A stretch of 64,000 bases of DNA, taken from positions 5,518,001 through 5,582,000 of the forward strand of contig OZ059898.1 in the NCBI GenBank assembly GCA_964057225.1, read 5' to 3'. The notes beneath the pieces are model-generated. The model saw only the letters and a list, made by a program, of their open reading frames with translations. It had not been told where the DNA came from and did no database searches. This stretch comes from Auanema rhodensis (Eukaryota; Nematoda; Chromadorea; Rhabditida; Rhabditidae). Of this stretch, positions 48,293 through 60,086 are shown piece by piece. Within the stretch, counting starts at the first letter, position 1. The number at the start of each line of letters is the position of its first letter. Position numbers and translations under genes: made by a program.

Positions 48293-50738
48293 TTAACGTT
48301 CTCTGATAAGCCCCTTCTCTCTTTCCACCATTTCCTTGTCAATTTGGTTTCTAAGGAACTGTTTGTAAGAGAAAATATCACCATCCCATTTTGTAATCGT
48401 CTGATGATCACAAACCCAAACTTGTTGTGCAACCTTAGAAATAAAATATTAAAAATTTAATAACTATTAGTTTTCTTCATACCTGTGATACTAGTCTGAA
48501 ATCGTGAGAAACCAAAATCATTCCTCCCGAATAGCAATTAATAGCTTCAGCCAATGCATCAATAGACTCCATATCCAAATGATTGGTAGGTTCGTCAAGA
48601 AGTAACAGATGAGGCTGTTGCCAAGCCAACCATGCGAAAGATACACGACAACGCTGACCATCAGAGAGTTGTTTCATCGGACATACCTAAACTAACAATT
48701 TAAATCATACAAAACCAAAATCATACCTGTTCTCTTCCGGTGATACCGTATCTGCCGACAATTTTTCTCATTTCTTCCTTCTCTTTTACTTCTGGGAATG
48801 AAGACATTAGAAACTCCAAGGCGGACTTCTCGAGAGGAAGCTCTTCGTGAAGATGCTGCATATAGTTCTCAATTATTTTGGCAATGAATAAATTATCTAC
48901 CTGATGATATCTGCCAATTTTAACATGAGAGTGTCTACGAATTAACCCATCGGTAGGCATAACATCTCCACACAACAACTTGAGTAAAGTAGATTTTCCA
49001 GCTCCATTTGGTCCAACCAAAGCAATTCGCGTATCGAGATCGATTCCAAAGTCGATATCATTGTAAATCCAAGGCTAAACAAAAATATCATCAATGTTTA
49101 TGATTTTTACTTTCTAACCGTTGTTTCGTTGTAGCGGAAAGATACATGTTGCACCATAATTACTGGTGGAGGAATATCACCAGCATCAAAGAAATAGAAT
49201 TGTTTAACCTGAAAACAATTTTGATGATATGTGAAGCCTGCATTTGCAGCAAACTACCGTTTCAGCCACAACTTTCTCTGTAAGACCACCTGCAATCATC
49301 TTAGCCATAGTTTTTTCTTTGGATTGAGCTTGTCTAGCGAGTTTAGCTGAACCGTGACCGAATCGAGCCACATAGTCCTGAGTAATAGCGTATAAACAAG
49401 AATAAGGAAGTAGACAATACCTTCATGTGTTGAAGCTGAGATTGTTCCCAATTATATCTTTTCATTTGATTTTCGAGCAACTCTAATCTTGTTCTTATAA
49501 ATTGATCATAATTACCCTATAATCAAATGTCATATTAGTGAATCCAATTATCATAAGGCTTACAGTATAATACACAAGCTTCTTCTGGAAAAGATGAATG
49601 ACATTTGTACATACACCATTCATAAAATCTTGTGAATGTGAGACAACCAATAATGTTCTCTTATATTTGCTTAATTCATCCTCAAGCCATACACAAGCTT
49701 CCAGATCAAGATGATTAGTAGGTTCATCAAGAAGTAGAACGGAAGGCTTCAAATACAATGCTCTAGCAAGAGCGATTCTCATTCGCCATCCTCCAGAGAA
49801 ATCTTTGCATTTCTTCAGCTGCATAGTTTTGGTGAAACCAAGACCATACAGCAACTCAGCTGCTTTTTTTTCTGCTAAATTAGCATCCATAGCATCGAGA
49901 CGATCATAAATATCCATAAGAGTTTCCTGGCTTTCTATAGGAAATGTGATTATCTTAACCAATAAAAATGATTACCATCATCATCACATCCCCCAAGCTC
50001 TTCTGCAAGTGCCTCCAGTCTCTTTCTTTCATCATCAACATCAGTAACAGCTTGTAGAGCAGTCATTTCAGTAGCAGGCATTTCTCTCGAAACCTTTAAT
50101 ATACATGTAGAGATAATACTAAAATTATTGATACCAAATACATATCCACATTTTCCGGGATTGGTAACTCATGATTGTATATAGCGTGCATCAATGTTGA
50201 TTTACCTAATACGAAATTACAAGATACAAAAGCTAGTATAAGAACAAACCGCTGCCGTTGAGACCAACGAGCCCATAACGTCTACCTCTATTTAGCTCTA
50301 ATTTCGTATCGGTAACTATTTCCCTACCGTGGAAGGTAATCTAAATAAATTAAGTAGATGAGCTGAGTTGTGTATTGTACCGTAAGTCCTTCAACTTTAT
50401 GATCTAAACCCTTAGGGTCAGAAGTCAATGCACCCGCCACTGATCTTGCTTGCGCATTTTCAAGCTCAATACGTTTCAATATTTCAGCAGCATGATCAAT
50501 AATAGCTAAAAATAAAGTTTTACCACAAACAAAACAGAGCACAAAGATGTTTTCAAAGAAAAGTGTAAAAAAAGTACGCACCATCAGGATTTTCTGTTTC
50601 TACCTGTCCATTGTCAACTTGTTTTACTTTTTCAATTACTTCTTCTTGTGGTTGCTCTTCTTTCTTACCTCCACCCCTCTTGTTCTTGGCTGCTGCTTTT
50701 TTGGCAGCATCTCTTGCCTTCTTAGCATCTGAGGGCAT
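48293..50738 (-). CDS. ABCF2-type ABC-F ATPase
   Basis: A soluble ABC protein with two nucleotide-binding domains and no membrane domain, linked to ribosome function. Basic N-terminus [20 protein letters not shown] is typical of ABCF2. NBD1 has a Walker A split by an intron near 50240, signature [20 protein letters not shown], Walker [21 protein letters not shown] and switch [18 protein letters not shown]. The linker has [20 protein letters not shown] and [23 protein letters not shown]2 has [68 protein letters not shown] and [19 protein letters not shown]. It ends [13 protein letters not shown] (stop 48293). About 600 residues, family length. aacttaaag abuts the ATG. Confidence 0.95.
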
Positions 50739-51044
50739 CTTTAAGTTTAATGAACAAATATGTTCAAATTTATTACCTGAAACTACAGAGTTAAACAAGA
50801 AAAAAATAATTTAAATGTTTTTAAAAATCATGAAACAGTTATCCCAAAAATTAAATGTTGAAAATCTGCCAACGTTTAAATTCGCGGGGTATCGTGACTT
50901 AATGGATTCTTGGTTTTCCGCGCGGGACACCATTATGTTGAACGAGTGGAATGGTTTGGAAATATTCAAGATTCGCCGAAGAGAAGTAGTGTCTTTGCTT
51001 TTGCCGGGTCTCAGTGCGGCTCTCGTCTCGTCCTCAATTGCAAC
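50739..51044. promoter_or_regulatory. Divergent region between ABCF2 and the ADP/ATP carrier
   Basis: About 306 bp separating divergent start codons, so promoters for both genes are expected. Open frames here are not conserved; they run into the carrier's first exon by chance. Confidence 0.5.
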
Positions 51045-52107
51045 ATGCCTTCTGAAAGTGGTTTCAACACCAGGAAGTTCTTCATTGATCTTGCCTCCGG
51101 AGGTAAATTTTCTTCATATTAGAAAAGATTTTTCCAAAATCTTTGTAATGTGGTGGTTTTCATGGTTATTTTTTAAGGTACTGCTGCTGCTATCTCAAAG
51201 ACTGCTGTCGCTCCAATTGAGCGTGTCAAGCTTCTCCTTCAAGTAAAGCTGTTAACATGAACAAATTTTTATAAATTTGCTTTAGGTTCAAGATGCTTCT
51301 ACTACCATTGCCGCTGATAAGCGTTACAAGGGTATCATGGATGTCTTAGTCCGTGTCCCAAAGGAGCAGGGATTCTCTGCCCTCTGGAGAGGAAACCTCG
51401 CCAATGTCATCAGATACTTCCCTACCCAAGCCTTGAACTTTGCCTTCAAGGATACCTACAAGAAGGTCTTCTTGGACGGTCTTGACAAGAAGAAGGACTT
51501 CTGGAAGTTCTTCGCTGGAAACTTGGCTTCCGGAGGAGCTGCTGGAGCTACCTCTCTCTGCTTCGTCTACCCACTTGACTTCGCCCGTACCCGTCTTGCT
51601 GCTGATGTAGGAAGCGCTAAGAACCGTGAATTCAAGGGTCTTGCCGATTGCTTGATCAAGATCGCTAAGGCTGATGGACCAATTGGACTCTACAGAGGAT
51701 TCTTCGTATCCGTCCAAGGTATCATCATTTACCGCGCTGCTTACTTCGGTATGTTCGATACCGCTAAGATGGTCTTCGCTTCCGATAAGAAGCTCAACTT
51801 CTTCGCCGCCTGGGGTATTGCTCAGGTATGTAACATAGTACATAATTCTTTTATTACCATTAAGTTTTAGGTTGTCACTGTAGGATCTGGAATTCTTTCA
51901 TACCCATGGGATACTGTTCGTCGTCGTATGATGATGCAGTCCGGACGCAAGGACGTACTCTACAAGAACACCCTCGACTGCGCCAGAAAGATCATCGCCA
52001 ACGAAGGAATGGGAGCTATGTTCAAGGGAGCCCTCTCCAACGTATTCCGTGGTACTGGAGGAGCTTTGGTTTTGGCTATCTATGATGAAATCCAAAAGTT
52101 CTTGTAA
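51045..52107 (+). CDS. Mitochondrial ADP/ATP carrier (adenine nucleotide translocase)
   Basis: Inner-membrane antiporter exchanging cytosolic ADP for matrix ATP. Exons are 51045-51102, 51178-51242, 51286-51825 and 51871-52107. The sequence has [20 protein letters not shown] (first PxxxRxK mitochondrial carrier motif), then [59 protein letters not shown] (second motif), [20 protein letters not shown], then [16 protein letters not shown]. The RRRMMM signature is diagnostic for ADP/ATP carriers and completes the third motif. About 300 residues, six TM helices. Codon use (GGA, AAG, TTC, ACC, GCC) is far more biased than in neighbours, consistent with high expression. Unlike most genes here, no AG acceptor lies right before the ATG. 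Confidence 0.97.
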
Positions 52108-52251
52108 TTTTTTAACCCATTTTGAGCTGTTGTTGCAATTTCCGAGACGTTCTTATAAAAGTTTAGTTAATATCTCAAAACTGTCGATTGTATGCAGGAC
52201 ATAGGTAGATTAGGCACTTGTGCGTTTTTCTCATCTTATGTGACCTAATAT

Positions 52252-52257
52252 AATAAA
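52252..52257 (+). terminator. Poly(A) signal AATAAA of the ADP/ATP carrier gene
   Basis: AATAAA lies about 145 bp after the carrier stop codon, inside the 233-bp spacer between the convergent carrier and CDK5 genes. Confidence 0.6.
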
Positions 52258-52340
52258 CGTGCCGGTTACTGTTTTTTTTGTTTAGATTTAATTGATATTT
52301 GAAATTATTTATTTTTCAAAGAATGAGATCCATAGGTAAA

Positions 52341-53685
52341 TTAGGTTTCCACGTCCGTGAAGTATGGGTGCTTCAACGCTGTCTCTGCATCGATTCTTTC
52401 TGATGGATTGCACACGAGCAGTCTCTGAAAATATAACTTTACACAAGGGTGACGTAACGGCTCTTATCATAAACGCTTCCTTGTAAGAAAGTGTTGATAA
52501 AATGAAACAAAGCTTTAAATTTAAAAGCTTGATAAGAGGAATATTTGATGTTGAAAGTACAATGGTAGGTAGCATCGGTCTTTGACCATTTTTCCCCCAA
52601 TCCGGTTTCAATGTGTTCAAACAACTAAAGTTCACCTGTAGCAGATCTCTTCCGGTGTGCGTTAAATTTGGCACTATTTGGCCCCAGGTCATTGCAGGAT
52701 GATATAAACACATAGGCTATAAATTATTATCTAATTATCTTATTTTTTGCTGTATTTACCTTGAAATCTGGTAGCTGTGAAACCCCGGGCCAGGAGTCGT
52801 CAGTTGGCGTCCCGAGTTGTTTAAATATTCTCTTAAGCTGATCGTCTACGTCTGCACCGGGGAAAAGTGGACGACCAGCGTTAGATATTTCTAAATTTTA
52901 TTTGTGTTATCAGAGTTCGTTAAAACTTTTACCAGCAAAGATGCACCCTGCAGACCACATATCAATTGATGTATTGTATAATTTTGCTCCAAAGAGCACG
53001 TCAGGAGGACGATACCAGAGGGTAACGACCTAAAAATTCGCTTTCATAGTTATGATGAGATAAACTAGTAAAATACTTCTGCACTGTAAAACCTTGCTGG
53101 AACCCCAAACGCTCTTGCTAAACCGAAATCAGCTAACTTCAACTGGTTGTTACTATTAATAAGTAAATTTTGAGGTTTTAGATCACGGTGTAAAACATGA
53201 TGTTGGTGACAATAAGACAAACCACATAAGAGTTGCATCATTAAAGATTTGGCTTGCTGAATATAACACAACATTGTAGATAACTCGTAAACGGATACCT
53301 GTTCATCTATATGACCATTGCATGAATCGAAAAACTTTTTCAAATCTTGGTCACAATATTCAAAAACTAATGTCAACTTGTTTTCTGAATGAACTACATC
53401 GTACAGTCTCACAACATTTTTATGTTTCAATTCGCGAAGGATGCAAACTTCTCTTAATGCCGAACTGGGTACCCCCTAAAAACAAAATAAAAGAATTAAA
53501 AAAATAAATAAATAAACTTCGTCATCGTCGTCAAGTCGAACTCTTTTAAGGGCAACAACTTCTCCTGTTTCTTTATTTCTAGCTTTAAACACAGTCCCGT
53601 AAGTACCTAGAAGCTTCCGCTAATATGATATAGCTAAAGTATACGTACCTTCTCCAATTTTCTCCAAATTTAAAAACTTCTGCAT
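52341..53685 (-). CDS. Cyclin-dependent kinase 5
   Basis: A proline-directed Ser/Thr kinase activated by p35, acting mainly in neurons (axon transport and synapse placement). Starts [20 protein letters not shown], with [20 protein letters not shown] (the cyclin-binding helix reads PSSALRE, as in CDK5 rather than PSTAIRE). Then come [17 protein letters not shown], the catalytic loop [44 protein letters not shown] (Ser in the T-loop, as in CDK5), [35 protein letters not shown] and HPYFTDVET at the end. All catalytic residues are present. A 43-nt in-frame intron near 53260-53300 must be removed between IDEQ and QAKSLMMQ. An intron of about 210 bp near the 3' end is long for this window. gggatttag lies eight bases before the ATG. 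Confidence 0.96.
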
Positions 53686-54023
53686 TTTTTTACCTAAATC
53701 CCATTAACTTGCACAAACTAAACGTGAATTCGTATAGAATAAATTAGGAATTGAGTATTGAGGCTTTATTCAGATGACCTTTATATGGTAAGAAAAATTA
53801 AATCCTCCGATGTGTACAAAGAACGCGTAAACAACGGTCCGTTTTACATAAATCCTTATTAGTATAATTTCACATAAAACGTGATTGAAAGTGACCACTG
53901 TTTTTGTTGATATTTGAGTATAAATTTGTATTCACCATATAACTTTCGGTGTCAATTTTTGTAATGTTCTCTTAGTAGTCTCTTAGTCTCCCGGCAGGAA
54001 GTATAATTTTCTAGGATAGCAAA
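53686..54023. promoter_or_regulatory. Divergent region between CDK5 and the omega GST
   Basis: 338 bp between two divergent start codons, with no coding signal. It should hold both promoters. ttttctag near its right end is an acceptor-like site shortly before the GST ATG. Confidence 0.5.
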
Positions 54024-55096
54024 ATGTCGGGAATTGTTTTGCAAAATCTTAATAGTCGTACACTTCAAGCAGGTTCGGATTCTTTAGCAATGTCTGAATA
54101 AAAATAATGTCTAGGTGATCCTAAGCCTTCACCTGTAGAAGCCGGAGTACTTCGGATATACAGTATGCGTTTCTGTCCTTGGGCTCAACGCGTTCTAATA
54201 TATTTAGCTAAACACGGCATTCGGTTAGCAATTATAAATCAATGAACCATTCTTTATACATAGGGCAACATAAGCTTAAATTAAAGTTATTAATATTTCC
54301 AATATATATGTTAAACTCTTATAGTTCTGAAGTTGTGAACATTCACTTGAAGAAAAAACCTGAATGGTATTTTTTAATTCATCCCGATGGCAAAGTTCCA
54401 GCAATTGAGTATAACGGCGAAGTCCCTGAAACTTCAACTTTCCCGTACATGAATTGTATATCTATAGATAGTTTTGGAATCAAGTCTCATACCTGAGTTT
54501 TTGGACGATGTTTTTCTGGACACGCGAATCTTACCGGTTAATGCTTATGGTAAATATAGGCAGAAATTAATTCTTGAACGATTATCAGATGTTTGTTTGA
54601 ATATTCTGATTTATAGTGTAATAATATTCAGATATCTTCTGCTTTGAATGGATTAATGATTGCCGCAAATAATTCAGCTGTGAAAGTTGAGAAATACGCT
54701 CATCTGGAAAAGTTTATGAATACAGCTGAGGCGCTATTATGCGATACTTTTTTTGGAGGTTTATCAGTGATGTAATGTTAATACGTTGTTTTTCATCTTC
54801 AGGCGATATAGTTGGCTTTGCTGATTATATGGTTTTCCCTCTGTTTGAAAAAATTCATTCTGCAACTATGCTAGGCGCTTCGCCATTATCATCAAACCTT
54901 TTCCCCGGTGTTGAATATCCTAAGATTTCTGCTTGGTATTCAACAATGGCTAAACTGCCAGAGGTGAACTAAGGAACTGCATTGTCTAACATCAACACAA
55001 TTTAAGATTGTCGGCGCTGTTCAATCAAGCGAGCATGATTGTTCTTTTGTGAAGTCTGTGATTTTTGGGACCCCTGAATACGATACGGGCTGTTAA
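54024..55096 (+). CDS. Omega-class glutathione S-transferase
   Basis: Omega GSTs use an active-site cysteine for thioltransferase and dehydroascorbate reductase reactions. Parts in order are MSGIVLQNLNSRTLQAG, GVLRIYSMRFCPWAQRVLIY (catalytic Cys in FCPW), SEVVNIHLKKKPEWYFLIHP, DGKVPAIEYNGE (glutathione-binding cis-Pro), VIPEFLDDVFLDTRILP, and the helical domain with GDIVGFADYMVFPLFEKI and YPKISAWYSTMAKLPE. A simple reading stops at 54972, which would remove the last helix. A 43-nt intron (GTGAAC...TTTAAG, 54964-55006) instead adds IVGAVQSSEHDCSFVKSVIF and GTPEYDTGC, matching the omega-class C-terminus. The stop at 55094-55096 overlaps an AATAAA. Confidence 0.88.
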
Positions 55097-55100
55097 TAAA
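55095..55100 (+). terminator. Poly(A) signal AATAAA overlapping the GST stop codon
   Basis: The TAA stop at 55094-55096 runs directly into AATAAA (TTAATAAAGC context). If used, the mRNA would have a very short 3' UTR. Confidence 0.4.
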
Positions 55101-55582
55101 GCAATCAAATCATAGCCATGCTATAGCTGTCACAGGTTTAGTTTTAGACGGTTTTGTCTATATTAGCAATTTGTTTTCTTTTACATCCCAATTCTGATGT
55201 ATTAAATAAATTATTAACGAATATTTTTAGTTTATCGGATATGATAGAAAATGCCTGATAAATGTGTTAATATATTATATTAAGTTAAATTTATGGAATT
55301 AATTTTTATAATATATTTCGTGGAAAAAGTATCATGATACAGTGTTGAATTTTATATTTTTGAAGTAATTAAAATTTCTCCAAGTGTTTCAATAATGTTT
55401 CTCTACTTCAATTCAAGTTAATTTCTGTCTTCAAGTGATGTTCCTTTCCGGAATCCAAGTTTATCAAACTGTATTATAAAGAATGAAGTGTCAAGTGGAA
55501 GGTGGAGTGCGTTTGACTGACGTTGTTATCCGCTTCTAAAACGGATACTAAAGATTGTAAATGAAAATTTTGATTTGAAATC
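55097..55582. other. Intergenic spacer, no gene seen
   Basis: AT-rich DNA between the omega GST and the secreted mucin-like gene, both on the plus strand. No reading frame of interest. Confidence 0.5.
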
Positions 55583-57194
55583 ATGTGTACCAACGTTGAA
55601 AACATGCATTTGCTACTTAATTCAATTCTGGTGTTACTATTACTTTTACATATAACTTCAGCCTGCATGGCTACTGATGGGTTAGTTAAAACATTTCATA
55701 TACATAATTTCCATGAAGTTATATTGATTTTACATATTAAGAGCATAACAGTCTTGTGAGAGATTTTGAAACTTCAGCCATGTGCTCAACTATCTACTAG
55801 TAGACAGCTGTTCAGTGTTTTTCATATTTTCCTAGTAATAGCAGCTATAGCTACGTTCCCAAAGCAAAACGTATTGGTTATGTTCAGTATTCAGAGAAAT
55901 ATGCTCATCAACGAGAACTTAAAGCTTCTGTTGTTTTTTTTGTGCTATGTATTCTCAAACAAATTCATAGTTCGATAATGAAAGTTTGGCATTCGAGGGG
56001 GTGAGGGGAGAAAGTATTAAATTAAAATGTACGAGCAGGATTTAGATTTTATGAGTAATAATATAAATATAATGCCTATATAATTGTTAAAATAACAACT
56101 TCACCAGTCGTTTCTATTGAAACAACATCAATTCTGATATCGATAATTCGTACAAGCAGTTCATCTTCAAAGACAACACCTAATATCCTACATTAATCCC
56201 AAAAACAAAAGCAGTAAAATATACACAGAAAACTTTCAGAACCTATCCGTCAACGACAACGCCAGCTACTACGACAACCACGACGACGCCAACTACTACA
56301 ACGACTACGACCACGCCAACTACTACTACGACCACGCCAACTACTACAACGACTACCACCACACCAACTACCACAACGACTACGACTACACCAACTACTA
56401 CAACGACAACGACGACGCCAACTACTACAACGACTACGACGACGCCAACTACCACAACGACAACGACGACACCAACTACTACAACAACTACGACGACGCC
56501 AACTACCACAACGACAACGACGACACCAACTACTACAACAACTACGACGACGCCAACTACTACAACGACTACGACGACGCCAACTACCACAACAACTACG
56601 ACGACGCCTACTACCACAACAACTACGACGACGCCAACTACTACAACAACTACGACGACGCCTACTACCACAACAACTACGACGACGCCAACTACTACAA
56701 CAACCACAACAACGTAAAGTTTATATTGGGTTTCTTTAATAATTTATCGATTATTTTAGAACAACAACTACAACTAAGCCAAGGGCAGGTTAGAATAAAA
56801 TCAATTTTATTAAAATTAAGCTGTTTGAGTATTTTTTTAGATTGCACGTCTTGTCCAGACCTTGCTCAAAGCCCAATTTCAGCAGTTCCAGGAAGTAGAG
56901 ATGGAAGAATAGAGATTCAATATGATTTGTCATCAGGATGTCGAACAGCGACATATATATGCTATGCTGATGGTAACTTAGAAACCGTCGTCATCATAGA
57001 AACAGTAAGTTGGTGCGGATATAAAAAGCTATTTAATATTGTAGGATGCGGGTCCATTTTACTTAAATGGTGGATGTTCTTCTGCTGCGTTACCACCAGG
57101 ATTACTAAGTTGTAATGCGAACGGGGAATGGGTATTCGCTCTTACAGGAGAACTTAATCCTCGTTTGCAATGTAGTGTTGCCGGAGGATGTTAG
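55583..57194 (+). CDS. Secreted Thr-rich (mucin-like) protein with a nematode C6-type domain
   Basis: Exons are 55583-55680, 56240-56713, 56760-56788, 56841-57004 and 57045-57194, all joining in frame. A signal peptide (LLLNSILVLLLLLHITSAC) is followed by about 160 residues of Thr/Pro built from a nine-residue unit, TPTTTTTTT-like, likely O-glycosylated. The C-terminal domain has DCTSCPDLAQSPISAVPG, SSGCRTATYICYADGNLETV, GGCSSAALPPGLLSCNANGE and WVFALTGELNPRLQCSVAGG followed by a final Cys. CxxC, GCxTATxxC, CNxNGxW and a C-terminal Cys are the pattern of the C6 domain common in nematode secreted or cuticle/mucin proteins. It could form part of a mucous or surface coat. The 559-bp first intron may hide another Thr/Ser-rich exon near 56095-56200, which I did not include. 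Confidence 0.75.
56240..56713 (+). repeat. 27-bp minisatellite coding for Thr/Pro repeats
   Basis: About 16-17 copies of a 27-bp unit (acgccaactactacaacg plus gactacgac-like end) fill the large exon of the mucin-like gene. Copies differ mostly at third codon positions (ACT, ACC, ACA, ACG), so the Thr/Pro protein is conserved while the DNA varies. The complementary strand has a chance open frame of Val/Gly. Confidence 0.95.
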
Positions 57195-57481
57195 AAATAA
57201 GAAAACATACAGCAGAAGCTGCAGCTTCATAATGAACTCAAATTATATAAACATATATTATGACTTATCTGCTCAACATATGCTGTAATTATAAGATTAA
57301 CAATTTAGAACTTTTAATTTCTAAATTCAAAGCTTAAAGCAAATGATAACTTTAAATATGCTGTAAGATTGAATATATATTAAGGAAAAGCTGACACTTT
57401 TTATTGTTTGAATGTTATAATAAATATTTACAATTGTTCATAGTATTGTTGAATAAAAAACATAAGTTTTAAGCTGTACGC

Positions 57482-58745
57482 TCAACCACAAATATCTGTT
57501 GATGCAATACATGGTTTGTTACCAGGCGTTAAATAAAGTATTGGTCGATGTCCTTGACATACCTGAAATAAAATGAATTCATGTCAACAAATTTCCTAAC
57601 TTTTAACTGACACAAAGTCTAAATGCATCAACGGATGCTGCAAGAGCTGGAGATGGAGATAAAGGTAATGATTTTGTTGAAGAGCCAATTTTCACTTGTC
57701 CATGTAGACGAATAGAGCCATCTCTCTTCATAAGATTATTATAGCACAGTACTATGAAAAATCAATTACCGATGTATTAAGAGCAAGTTGAGTCTGTGCT
57801 CGTATGAGTGTTCTTCTGCCTTCCATTCGTATACCTTCATTACCACGTAGTGATAAGTTTTCAACAGATATTTTCAGATCTTCATCTATTGGAGCTCTTA
57901 TCTTAAATATATATTTTAATATTATATTTAATTAAAATTTGACTTTATTTGTTATAATCTTTTTTGTTGATATTTTTTTGATGCGCTCATCAATGCGTAT
58001 CATTGGATTTTGTGCACTAAATATGGTTCGGTTAGTTGATGGCAGTAGTACCTAAACTTTTACTTGTTATACAAGTATAATATAATCATTAAATTACCTG
58101 AAACTCTTCAACATTCTGATACTTACAGCTGTTATCTTGTAATATAAATTTTGAACTGTCTTCTTCACCCGATACCAACAACTGCAAAAAACAATATGGA
58201 CATTAAAAAAATCAAGCTCTAACCCTTGAACCAGATATGACAATATTTTCATCTGGGTATCCCACAACTTGTCCATTAGATATTAATGTTCCAAGATCAA
58301 TTTCATTTCCATTAAACTCTACAACCTAGAAAAGTGAGTTGGGTTAGTAGAGCAACATTTAAAATGATTTACTTTATCAATATCTCCAGTTTTTTTATCT
58401 AATACTGTATGGAATCTTAAAAATTTCATTCCATGATGATCCATTTGTAATGAAACGATTAGCATTATATTCATCTAAATGATAATAAAATGTAATTTTG
58501 AAGCAATAGTTATGAATATACATACAATTAAAAGAAAAACTGCCAAAAAAGCTAAAATCAGCAGGCATATAACCAATGCAACAAGTGGTTTTTCTCGTAA
58601 TCCTGCTACCTAAAATTTGTGATTTGTATTATTATTGTGTATGTTACTAAAAGCTAATAACCTCTATTGAATTTTGACGACTTCTATCTGAAATAGAAGG
58701 AAAAGTGGATTCCGATCCCGAACGGATATAGGCCGGTTGTGTCAT
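57482..58745 (-). CDS. Beta-sarcoglycan
   Basis: A type II membrane glycoprotein of the dystrophin-associated complex at the muscle membrane. A short cytoplasmic N-terminus (MTQPAYIRSGSESTFPSISD) precedes one TM segment (LVALVICLLILAFLAVFLLI). The ectodomain has MKFLRFHTVLDKKTGDIDKV, DENIVISGSRV (human beta: ENLVITG), PIDEDLKISVENLSLRGNEG then IRMEGRRTLIRAQTQLAL, and DGSIRLHGQVKIGSS. The Cys-rich end is FRLCVCQGHRPILYL, KPCIASTDICG (human: YKLCMCADG ... GCQISDNPCG). RGNEG and the four C-terminal cysteines support beta over the gamma/delta/zeta group. About 310 residues. The first sarcoglycan exons lie in small introns of 40-60 nt. Confidence 0.9.
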
Positions 58746-59283
58746 CACAGAATATAGTTATTGAAAAGTATATATAAAATATTATAGGTAATAACTTGTA
58801 CGTAAGTTCTTCAAAGCTAAAATTCAGTTTGATTGGTAAAGATCAATATATTGGTCTGACCGCATTAAATGTGTAACAATACTAGCAGCTGGTAATGAGT
58901 GCTTCAGAGCTGTATTTGTGAAAACTACATATTTATTTCCAACATCAGTTACACACTTCGGATAATATGTAAATTTATAAAATAATATATATCAACAAAT
59001 TTGAGCTTTTATCTTATTTTAATTTAAAATATTGTATAACATACATATAGAATATACAATTATGACAAAATAATGTCAAACGTTTTCATCAATCGGTATT
59101 GAGTACTAGAAACAAGTTCGTAAATAATGTGTAATAAAATATTTTAGAAAATAAAATTCAGAAAAATTAAAGTTTATGCTTTTTCCTTCCAAAAGCTGAG
59201 ATTTGGAGACTTTTGATGAAAGGTACTTAGTGATCTTGAGATAAATTGAGAGGAAATTTATATAATTGACAACTTTATAATTC
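58746..59283. other. Intergenic spacer, no gene seen
   Basis: AT-rich spacer of 538 bp between two minus-strand genes. It contains the beta-sarcoglycan promoter and the 3' UTR of the four-TM gene. A small open frame at 59106-59339 overlaps that UTR and shows no family resemblance. Confidence 0.5.
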
Positions 59284-60086
59284 TTAATGATGAATTCCTT
59301 TGTCATATTTTGGTCCACGTCGTGACAAGATCTTCTCATTGATGATTGTTAAAGAGAACATTCCAGCAATTCCCAAGAAACATCCAGTAATTACACCAGC
59401 AATAGCCTAAAGTACAAAATATATATTTGTTATTGTTCTTGTAAGCCTACAGCAAGCCATCCAAATCGTTCTCCAGTTTCAATGATCGTACGTTGTGAAA
59501 TTGTTCCACCAATACCAATAATAATTAACCATCCCATGATTCCCGCAGTACAAAGAACAATTTCCTGAATTGAACATTATAATAAATATAAATGGATCAA
59601 AATCTTACAGAAAGAGCCACATTGGTAAGTGGTGTGTCATCTCCACGTTTAGACAGTAAGAAATAGCTTATAACACTAGCAATACAATAGAGAAGTGTTA
59701 ACGCAGATACGATATAGATTAGAACTATTTCATAGTTGATGGAAATATAAGCTGTCACATAGGTTGGATCAAGAAGAATCAAGACAGCAATTGTTAAAAG
59801 CTGAAATATATATACATAATTATATGATATATCCAATTGTTATTATTTTATGTATAATATTTATATATTCAAGTAGTAGCCCGTCGTAGGTTCGCAAGAA
59901 ATGATGTTAAGCGGAAACCTTATGCAAACATTCCTTGTTTATTTACTTATTCAAGGTTACGAAAGAATCGATTTTTTAAAATCTTCTACTAATTGTAATT
60001 GTATTTTATATAATATATATAGTTTTACTTACGACAATGACGACTTTAATAAGTGCACATAGGAATAGCTGCTTCGGAAATGCCAT
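59284..60086 (-). CDS. Small four-TM protein, MARVEL-like
   Basis: Exons read MAFPKQLFLCALIKVVIV, then LLTIAVLILLDPTYVTAYIS, IVLIYIVSALTLLYCIASVI then SYFLLSKRGDDTPLTNVAL, then EIVLCTAGIMGWLIIIGIGG, and finally WLAAIAGVITGCFLGIAGMF plus INEKILSRRGPKYDKGIHH (stop 59284). Four hydrophobic segments with short loops and both termini probably cytoplasmic resemble MARVEL-domain proteins of nematodes. The family assignment is by shape only. tttattttag lies three bases before the ATG. First intron about 230 bp. Confidence 0.6.

Noticed and set aside
51346-51843. 165-residue minus-strand frame over the ADP/ATP carrier
   Set aside because: Shadow of the strongly codon-biased carrier exon.
56243-56707. 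154-residue Val/Gly open frame on the minus strand
   Set aside because: It is the complement of the Thr/Pro minisatellite inside the mucin-like exon; pure repeat translation with no gene signals.
59876-59925. Sequence ccgtcgtaggttcgcaag considered as a tRNA T-arm
   Set aside because: No matching acceptor stem, D-arm or anticodon arm could be drawn; it lies in an intron of the four-TM gene.
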